NCBI GenBank assembly: GCA_026770575.1
Contig: MU657168.1
Location: forward strand, 322,841-386,840
Length of the DNA: 64,000 nucleotides
Direction: 5' to 3'
From: Pelagophyceae sp. CCMP2097
Lineage: Eukaryota; Sar; Pelagophyceae
Positions within the stretch are counted from its first letter, which is position 1. Each line of letters starts with the position of its first letter. The translations under genes and the position numbers were made by a program. Positions 54,701-64,000 of the stretch are shown here, in pieces. The notes below the pieces were generated by a model. The model was not told the origin of the DNA and did not search any database. It worked only from the letters and a program-made list of their open reading frames with translations.

Positions 54701-57700
54701 AACGGCGCGCGGCCCGGCGGCGCGCCCGCAAAGGCCGCGCCCCACCGAGGCTACGTCGTCGGCACGTGCAATTCCATGCTGGCCCAGCGTTTATGCGAGT
54801 GGTCCGCCGATTTGGTAATCGACGTCGACGCGGGCACTTTTCGCGCGGGCGTGCGCGCCGACGCGGACCGCTGCAAAGCCGCGGCGCACAAGGACGCGCG
54901 GTCCGCGAAGCTCGCGCAGCAGCTCCGGGAGATGCAGCCCTCGGCCGACGGCGACGTGCAATGCGCATGGGTCGGCTCCGACGGCTGGGCGCGGTCCCTC
55001 GTCCAGGAATGGCTTTTGGCCTCGCTGGAAGACGCCGCAAACGCGCGGCTCAAGGCGCCCCCAGCGGCCCCCGAGAAACGCGGCGCGCAGACGGGCGCGC
55101 GCTTCTCAGCGTTCATGGCGCAGACCAAGCAGTCGCTGACCGGCGGCAAAGCGCCCTGGCTGCTCCTCAACGACGCGGCGCTCGGGAAATGGGTCACGGC
55201 GACGGCGCAAGTGCCGGAGGCGGCGCCGAAACAGCGCGTCGCCGAGGCGCCGGCGGCGGAGGGGGACGACGTCGTCGTGTCGCTGGCGGCGTCGCGCGGG
55301 GGCACGTACAGCGGCGACTTTTCCGCAGTCGGCAACGAGAAGGTCCGGCACGGCCTTGGGAAATGGATCTCCGACGACGTAAAAGTCGTCTACCAGGGCG
55401 GCTGGGCGAACGGCAAGCGATGCGGCCGCGGCGCGCTCGCAGACGTCGACGGCTCGCGTACCTTCGAGGGCCCCTGGGTCGACGACGTCGCGCATGGCGA
55501 ATGCGGCGAACTGAGGCTCGTCAAGCCGGCGCCGCGCGGCGACGCCTCGGACGCATCGGACGACATCGTCGAGTACAAGGGCGCCTTTTCCGGCGGACGC
55601 TTCCATGGCGAGGGCGTGCTCCGGCTTCTGCGGCGGCGGCGACCGAAAGAGTCCGCCGACGAGGCTGAGGAGCTGGTGCTGCAGTACAGCGGTGAGTTTT
55701 ACGGCGGCAAGTACCACGGCGCCGGGACGATGGAAAAGTACAACGAGGCCCCCGCGGCTGCGCGGGCGTGGGTGCGGTACGTCGGCGAGTGGGATTTGGG
55801 CCTGCGGCACGGCGTGGGCACGTGCACGTTCTTAGACGGGGCGGTGCACTCTGGCGAGTGGCGGAGCGGCGTCGAGGACGGTCCCGGGTCGCTTTTGGAG
55901 GCGCGCGGCGGTTCGACGAAGATCGGCACTTTCCGACAAGGCGCGTTCCACGGCGCCGGATCGCTGACGAATGCGGAGGGCGACGTATACGAAGGCCAGT
56001 TTACGGGTGGGGACCTTGACTGGCGAGAGCACGTGCAGTGGACGGTCAAATTTAACGACGGGCGCCGATACGTCGGCTCGCTGCGAGGCGGTGTCCCCGG
56101 CGGCCGCGGAGTGATGCGCGAGCGCGACGGCCACTACTACGAAGGGGCCTTTGCCGACGGCCTCCGATGCGGCCAAGGGACGCTCTTCTCGCCGGGCGGC
56201 GAGGCTTTGCAAGGGGAATGGCGCTGTGATATGTTCGTCGGCGAAATCAATGGCGGTGCTTTAGAAGGCGGTGCTTTAGAAGGCGGCGGGTTTGACGGCG
56301 GTGCGATAGACGACAGCGGCTTCGACGACGACGCCGCGCAGTCTTCGAGCAGCGGCGGGTTTTTCAACGAAGACGACGACGACGACGACTTTGGAGGCGA
56401 GGGCGAAGAATTCAGAGGCGAGTTCGTCGGCGGGCGGCAGGAAAACGGGCGGCAGGACAACGGCGCGCAGGACGCGTCGCCCGACGCGCGCCTCTCGCCG
56501 CTGCCCGCCGCGCCTGTGTCGGGCGAGGTCTCTACCGCGCCGCGCCGAGGCACGGCGCGCGTGCGCTACCCCAACGGCGACGTCTACGACGGCCCGTTTT
56601 GCGGCGGCTTGCGCGAAGGCAAAGGCGTCTTCTCCGAAAAGTTGACTGGGCACGTGTACAACGGCGAGTGGCGCAAAGGCGAGCGCCACGGCGAAGGCAC
56701 GTTCAAGTCCGGCGACGGTTCCTTTTCCTACGACGGCGGTTGGCGCCGCGGCAAGCGCGGGGGCAGAGGATCGGCGCACATTAGACAAAGTTGTTCCTAC
56801 GTCGGCGACTGGCGAGACGGCGTCTTCCACGGCCAAGGCACGCTTGTGGACGCGGCCCGAAACGCGTACGAGGGCGAGTTCGACCGCGGCCGGAAGCACG
56901 GCATGGGCACGCAAACTTATGGGGAGACGGGTCAGACGTATAGTGGCGAGTGGTCCGATGGGCAGCGTTCGGGCACTGGCCACTGCGTCTTCAAGGACGG
57001 CGCCACGTACTCTGGCGCCTGGCTCCACGACGCGGCCACGGGTGAAGGCGCTTTGGTGGGCGCCGACGGCTCGCGGCACGACGGCCTCTTCCGCCGCGGC
57101 CGGCCGCACGGCTGGGGCGAGTCTACGTCAAACGGCGACAAGCGCGAGGGCTGCTGGGACGAGGGCCGCGCCTCGGAGGCAGAAGACTGGTCCATTTTCT
57201 TCAAAGACGGCCGAAAGTACAACGGCGCCGTGCGCGCGGGGATGCCGCACGGCCGCGGCACGTGCAAGTGGCCAAACGGCGAAGCGTACAACGGCGCCTG
57301 GGCAAACGGAAAACGCCATGGCCGCGGCTTCGGCGTCGGGCCCACGGGCCAAGTCTACGACGGCGAGTGGTTCGACGACCGCGAGGCGCCAAACGGCGCG
57401 AGTAAATAACACCTCTACACGCAAATAACACATTAAACTTAGAGGTACGACGACTTGACCTGGGACAGGGTCTGCGTGGCGTTGGCGGAGTGCGTCGGCA
57501 GATTTGGCAGCGTCGCGAGCGAGAGCGCCCCCGTATCCATTCGGAGGGTGGAGAGCTGCGTACCGCCCGTGGAGCCCATGCGGCTCGAGGCGCGAATCCT
57601 CGCCTCGCGCGCCGTGCACGTCGACCCGCTGCCCGAGGCGAAGCCGCGGTCGGCGCGGAGGTTCTCAGAGGCGACCTTGCGGTCGTTGCGGTCGGCGTCC

Positions 57701-60700
57701 TTGCGGTTCTTCGCCGCCCTTGCGCCGCACTCCTTGACGAGCTGCGCGGACTGCAGCTTCGAGTCGCAGAGGACCTGCTTCAGCGAATCGCGCTGCGATG
57801 CGCAGTGCGAGCGGTGCGATTCGATGAGGCTGAGTTTGCGTTCGAATTCCGCCATCTCCTTGTCGAGTTGGAAAATCGAGGCCGCGTCGCGATCCAAGTC
57901 TTCCTGGCACTTATTCCGCCGCGCCTTGAGCCTATATAGCGCGGGTGCGCGGGCCGCGCGTGCGGGGGCGGTGGCGGACTGCCGGACGCGGGCGGGTGCG
58001 AGTCGGTGACCTGCTGCGTGGATTTCACGATTCTCTCAGAGGCGCGGAACGCGTCGCCGTCGTCGCCCGTCTCCGTCTGCCGCTGGACGAGGGACTTGCG
58101 GATGCCGTCTTTAGGTTTGTTAAGTTGCGTCTTCTCCCGATACCGCCGCAAAGCTTCCGCGTCGGACATGTCGCCCGTCGACGAAAGCTTGTCCTTGAGA
58201 GCGCGCGAGGACAGCTCGCGCGCCTCCTCGACGCTCACCATCCCGGAGGACGCGGGCCACGGCCCCGCTAGGTGCTTTTCGAGAAGTTGCGCTACGCCGA
58301 TGCAATTTTCCTAACCCGTTAGAACGTTTAGGTCCGTTGCAGAACCGACCTGGTCGTCAAATGAAGGGTCACACGACAAAGGAATTCCTAGATCTCCTCT
58401 GCCGTCGGATCGGGTCCCCCTCGTCTTGATGCAAGCGGCCGGCGACGGCGTAGTTGTGCCTCTGACCGCGACTGCAGTTCGACCCCGACGCTCACCCGGC
58501 CTCAGCGCCACCATCTAGAGGCCGGGCGTCCACCTCGGGTGCCTCGTCGGGGCCCTTTTCGAGTCGCAGGGCTCACACTCACGAAGGGCTCAATTCTTAT
58601 GGGCGAACTCTGCGGCGTTGGCGAGGCGGATGTTGAGCTCTGCAAAGTCGTCTGGAACGATTCCGAAAATGCGCTCCCGCAAATCCGGTGCTTCGCGCGG
58701 CGACACGTGCGGCGACACGCGCTTCGCAAACGCGTCGGCGAGTCTTTCGCGCCCGTCGCGCGTCAGCATCGTCGGCGGCGCGCGGCGCGTTTCAGCGTCG
58801 TCCGCGTCGAGGTTTGGGTCCGGGGCCACGCCTGCGGCCATGGACGTCTTCCGAGGGTCACGAGATGCAACCTTGGAAGTCACCTGGGTCATCCTTTTCC
58901 CTGAACAACTTTCGCTGACGGGCGATCGCCTGCAAGTCGAGCGTTCGAGCAGTGCGTGTCTCTGCGAAAGGGATTTATGGAGTCGGCCTGCAAAAGGACG
59001 CACCGCCTCTCTTTGCGTCGCGCAGTCCAAGTGCGAGGCCAAGAGGTGGATGTGCCTTTGCTGCCGATGCACGTAGTCGCACCATTGGAGCTGGTTGCGG
59101 AAGCCGCGGAGCCTAGAGCGTTCGATCCGATACGAAGACACGGCGGGTGCGTCCAAGGCGCACCACGAGTCTTCGGGCGCGGGCTCGTGGTACGCACGCC
59201 TTGAATCGGCCGGCCAGGCGTCTCGGCCGTCGACGGGCTCTGTCGGCATCAAGACGGCGCCGCCGCGGTCGGCGTCGAAGGCGACGTAGACGACGTCAGC
59301 TCCGCGGACGTCGGCGTCGCCGAGCGCGACGGAAACGAGGCGCCGTAGGCGTTCGTCGCGCGTCGAGCTGCCTTGAGCCGCGTACCACCGCGGCGGCGCG
59401 CCGTGCGGCTGGGCGCCGACTCGGGATGCTGCAAAGGCGAGCTTGGCCACCGTCACGCCGGCGGAAAAAGCGGCGCGCGCGTTGCGGAAAAACGTCGCCT
59501 CGCGCCACCCGACGCCTATTCGGTCGAGCGAGTGGCAGTCGACGAGCTCCCACGCGGGCGACCGGCGCTGGCGGTGCAGCACGGGCGGCAGGATGACTGT
59601 GCGGCCAGTCGCCCAGGCAAAGGCAAAGAGCTCTGAGAGGCGGTCTTTGATGGCCTCCGCGTCGTCGGCGCCCGAGGGCGGGCCGAGGCCGCCGTCTAAA
59701 GCGACGAACTTCCGCGCGCCGCCGATGCCATAATAGTCCGCGCCGCCCTCCCAGAGGCCGAGCTCGCGCGCGACTTGCTTCTTGCCAAAGGCCGAGGTCA
59801 GAGGCGCCGACGTTAAAATGTGCACCGCGAGCGTGTCGCGCGTGACGAAGGGTATGCTGAACGAGGCGCCGACGGCGGCGTGCACCAAAGTGTAGTTGTA
59901 GCCGCCTCTTCCTTTTGCGGCGTCGACGATTTCTCGCAGGATGGTGTCGTTGGCGGCGACGCCGTCGTCGGCGCAGTTGTCTCGTTGTCGAATGAAGGCG
60001 AGGGCCCTCGATCCGGACATTTTTTTCAAGGCGCAGTTGATGAACCCCTGGTCGAAGGCGGATGGGTTGGCGCGCACGTAGGCCAAAGTTGCAGAAAAGA
60101 GTTGGCGCGAGTTGCCGCGGGCGTTGATGTAGTACATCCCAACGTTGATCGTGTAAGGATTATCCTGGTGCAGCGCCCAGCTCGCCTCGGGGTGGACCCC
60201 GCCGTTGGTCTCGTGGGCCGCGCGGCGGAACAGGTCCAAGATGGAAGACCCGGCCTTGTTCCGTTCGAGCATCCAAACGTCCATCTCGAAGAACCAAAAC
60301 GGGACCCGCGCCGCCGCAAGCAGCAGCGCGGTGTAGTACTTGCCTAGAATCACGGTTCGAATCCTTTCCAAAGGCCGTTACCCCGGCCCGTGTCTCCTCG
60401 GGGCTGCGGTGGGCGCGGGTCTTCGCCGAGATAGACTGCGTCCTTCTTGGCCGCCGCTTTTCCGCCGGCGCCAGGGGGCACTTTGAGCAGCACGACGCGG
60501 TAGCCGGCAAGGCATGCGTCGACCGCGGTGCCGCGGTGCAGCGAGACGTAGAAGAATCGGTCCTCGGCGCGCATTCTAGCCACCGCCGTGTGGACGCCGT
60601 GGAGCATGTCGCCGTAGGCCGCGTCCAGGATCGTGAACACGACTTCTCCCTGGCCGCAAGCCAGAGCGTCGACCTGCACACACACCACGTTTCAAGAGAC

Positions 60701-63700
60701 GAGGGGACAACGCTTGGGCCGAATATACGTTCGAGGCCCGCCCGCAAGGACGCACGACGACGCGTTCGAACTGCTCCTCGAACGTGGCGTCGTCGAGCAT
60801 TGCGGCGCACCGCCGAACGTCCGCCGGGTCGGACTGGGGCGCGGGCGGCGGTGCCACGCTCTTGCCGTCAAACTCGAGCATGCGCGCTTCCGCCCTTCGG
60901 CGCCAGGCCGCGTCCAGCGGCACCGCGTCGCTCGCCGCGCCGTGCGCGTTCCTGCGCTGCGCGGTGCAGCGTCGTCGACGGCGCGCGTCGTGCCAAGGCT
61001 CACATGGGCTCGGCGAATCGCGAATCTTCGGCGGTCCGGCTGATGGCGTGCTCGCAGCGCTGACCGGCGGTGCACGGCGACAGCGCGGCGATGGCCGAGG
61101 CCGCGCCGCCGCGCGCCACGGCAGCCGGCAGTGGCGCTTCGCGGGAGAGGACCGCACCCCGGTGCCCGGTGTCGTGCCTGCGGCAGCGTGCGACGGCGGC
61201 GAGGCGGGCATCGCGGACGCTGCGTCGCACGGTGGGGGGTGCAACAAGAGCAGCGACGTGAGGACAAACGTCCCAGCCGCCGATGCGCAGAACCACAGCA
61301 CGCTCTTCAGGCGGACCTTCATGGCTCTGCGGCGGACGCGTCGCTCACCTCATCCCCAAGACTGCGATCTCGAGAGGTCTCTCTGCCACTCGCGCTGCCT
61401 GCGGCCGCGCCGCCAAACCCCGCGCCTGTGAGGCCGCTCGGCGTCGTCGCCGTCGCGGGTCAAAAATTCAATGACTCTAGATCTGAAGGCGTCGCCGAAA
61501 ACTTTGGAAATTGTTCACATTCTAAAGATTTTCATCATTGATTTATAAAACGGTATTAAAACCCGGTTCTTGCAACGCGCGTGACAAACCGTTTCAAACG
61601 TTTCTCAAACCGTTGTCGACTCGCCCTCGTCACCCTCCACTCCGTTCAACTCCTCCACCCCGTCGCGCCCCCCCGCTCCCACCATGCGCGAGTGCATCTG
61701 CATCCACATCGGCCAGGGCGGCATCCAGGGCGGCAACGCCTGCTGGGAGCTCTTCTGCCTCGAGCACGGCATCCAGCCTGATGGCCAGATGCCGTCGGAC
61801 AAGACCATCGGCGGCGGCGACGACGCCTTCAACACGTTCTTCTCCGAGACGGGCGCCGGCAAGCACGTCCCGCGCTCCGTGTACGTCGACCTCGAGCCCA
61901 CCGTCTGCGACGAGGTTCGCACGGGCACCTACCGCCAGCTCTACCACCCGGAGCAGATCATCTCCGGCAAGGAGGACGCGGCCAACAACTATGCCCGCGG
62001 ACACTACACCATCGGCAAGGAAATTGTGGACCTCGTCCTCGACCGCATCCGTAAGCTCGCTGACAACTGCACGGGCCTCCAGGGTTTCTTGGCGTTCCAC
62101 GCCACGGGCGGCGGCACGGGCTCGGGCCTCGGGTCGCTCCTCCTCGAGCGCCTCTCCGTCGACTACGGCCGCAAGTCCAAGCTATCGTTCTGCATCTCGC
62201 CGGCGCCGCAGATCTCCAACGCCGTCGTCGAGCCGTACAACTCCGTGCTCTCGACGCACGCGCTCCTCGAGCACACCGACGTGACCTTCTGCCTCGACAA
62301 CGAGGCCCTCTACGACGTCTGCCGCCGCAACCTCGACATCGAGCGCCCGACGTACACGAACCTCAACCGCCTCTTCGCCCAGGTCGCGTCGTCGCTGACG
62401 GCGTCGCTCCGCTTCGACGGCGCGCTCAACGTCGACATCACCGAGTTCCAGACCAACCTCGTGCCGTACCCGCGCATCCACTTCATGCTCACGTCGTACG
62501 CCCCGGTCATCTCGGCCGAGAAGGCGTACCACGAGCAGCTGTCCGTCGCGGAGATCACCAACTCCGTTTTCGAGCCGGCCGGCATGATGACCAAGTGCGA
62601 CCCGCGCCACGGCAAGTACATGGCGTGCTGCCTCATGTACCGCGGCGACGTCGTCCCCAAGGACGTCAACGCCTCGGTGGCCACGATCAAGACGAAGCGC
62701 ACGATCCAGTTCGTCGACTGGTGCCCGACGGGCTTCAAGTGCGGCATCAACTACCAGCCGCCGACCGTCGTCCCGGGCGGCGACCTCGCGCGCGTCATGC
62801 GCGCGGTCTGCATGGTCGCCAACACGACGGCCATCGCCGAGGCGCTCTCGCGCATCGACCACAAGTTCGACCTCATGTACGCCAAGCGCGCCTTCGTCCA
62901 CTGGTACGTCGGCGAGGGCATGGAGGAGGGCGAGTTCTCCGAGGCCCGCGAGGACCTGGCCGCGCTCGAGAAGGACTTCGAGGAGGTCGGCGCCGAGACG
63001 GCCGAGGGCGAAGGCGAGGAGGAGGACTTTGGCGAGGAGTACTAGGCACCGAAACCCGACGCGCCTTGGAGGAGACTCACCCTCTCTTATAACGCACTTT
63101 CCTTTGACTACTTTTCTGTCTCGATGCATGGTGGGCGTGAGACGCACGGCCGTGGGCTATACGAAGCCGTTACTCCTTTTGACCGTGGGTCCGCCGTTGA
63201 AGAGCGTCCCTGGTCGGACTTGGAGGAGGTTCTCGAGGTTGGCGTGGCACTCGGCGAAGAGCGGCGCCCAGAGCGCGCGCGTTTGAGGAAGCACTTTCGA
63301 CGTCCCGTTGTAGCACCCGCCGAAGCGACCCTTGTACCGCTCGCGCCTACACCACCGAGGTTCCGGTGTTGCCGACGGACGCGTCGCGCCACGCACTTGC
63401 AAATGGCCACGACGGGGAGCCGCGGCCGCTCGCGAGAAACGCCGACGAAGCGCTGGATGTCGTCAAGGACCTACGCCAAATCGTCACGCGCGAAGCGCCG
63501 GCGCGCTCTTCATTACCTCGTCGCGGTAGTTGCGGAGCGTCTCCGACGCGAGGACGAGCACCTGCGCGCGGGGCCGTGGAGGGGGTTGCGCGCCTTTCGC
63601 GGGCCGCGCCTGGTCGCGGCCGAAGGTGCGGACGAACGCGTCGACGATGCCGTAAGCGCACCATCTCCGCTGGAACTTGTCCACACTCGACGGCAAAAGG

Positions 63701-64000
63701 TGCTTCCTGCGGACGGAGGTGGTGGCGAGGGAGGGCGAGGACGCATCGACGGCGCACCGCGTCCACGCGTGAAACTCGTCGCCGTCGCTTATGTAGAGCT
63801 GCGACATGCCGTGGTCGACCTCGTCGCGCACCGCCAATAGAACCTTGACGCGTGGCAGCAGGCCGAAGATCCGCGCCGGGTGCCGCTCGTACGCCCTAAA
63901 GGCGAGGCGTAGGCAGAGGCGAGCCCTCCCCGGGGCACGCTCACGGCGTCGCGTCAAAGCCGAAGCGCCGCTCCGCCGCCGACGCGATGTCGAACTGGCG

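Overview
The window is nuclear DNA of a compact, GC-rich eukaryote. It shows multi-exon genes with very short introns (about 42-140 nt), an intact alpha-tubulin, and eukaryote-only families: cystinosin, tepsin, CWF19-like, DENN, RING-H2, MYND and deoxyhypusine hydroxylase. There are no operons, Shine-Dalgarno sites or CRISPR arrays. A FKBP with a signal-, transit- and thylakoid-transfer-like leader and a PrmA-type methyltransferase with a signal-like leader suggest an alga with a complex (secondary) plastid. A stramenopile such as a pelagophyte would fit, but that is inference and no single gene here proves it.

Gene structures were built by joining open frames at splice sites with matching phase and, where possible, matching conserved protein motifs. 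Coordinates given are first and last coding base; exons are listed in the evidence. UTRs were not called.

Left part (1-16 kb): a coiled-coil fragment; ALKBH6 (-) opposite a DUF4197 protein (+); a PX/coiled-coil protein; SET methyltransferase (-) opposite PrmA-like (+); cystinosin (+) meeting CWF19L1-like (-); lumenal-type FKBP; an unrecognised basic protein (-) opposite deoxyhypusine hydroxylase (+); a small four-helix membrane protein.

Middle (16-41 kb): an intronless 8.2-kb gene for a 2,726-residue protein with eight C2 domains, two GYF-like domains and leucine-rich repeats; an ankyrin-like protein; a PAQR/HlyIII-like membrane protein; a sulfotransferase; a three-module COG0523 (CobW/ZNG1) GTPase; a disordered protein; a repeat-rich spacer; MYND-TPR-RING and RING-polytopic proteins (two likely E3 ligases); an AT-rich spacer with a tRNA-derived SINE candidate; a Gfo/Idh/MocA oxidoreductase.

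Right part (41-64 kb): a tepsin homologue; a small basic protein; an SLC18B1-like MFS transporter; a TMEM184/Ost-alpha protein; a SAM plus double cold-shock protein; a DENN-MORN fusion; a coiled-coil protein; a type II membrane glycosyltransferase; alpha-tubulin; and a partial sulfotransferase running off the right edge. Themes are membrane traffic (PX, tepsin, DENN, C2) and glycan building (glycosyltransferase, two sulfotransferases), but adjacency in a eukaryote is weak evidence for shared function.

The most unusual items are the giant C2-GYF-LRR protein, several introns whose best-fitting donor is GC or GT followed by CC, multi-domain fusions with no well-known counterpart, the SINE candidate, and a small dispersed repeat family with an inverted-repeat element.
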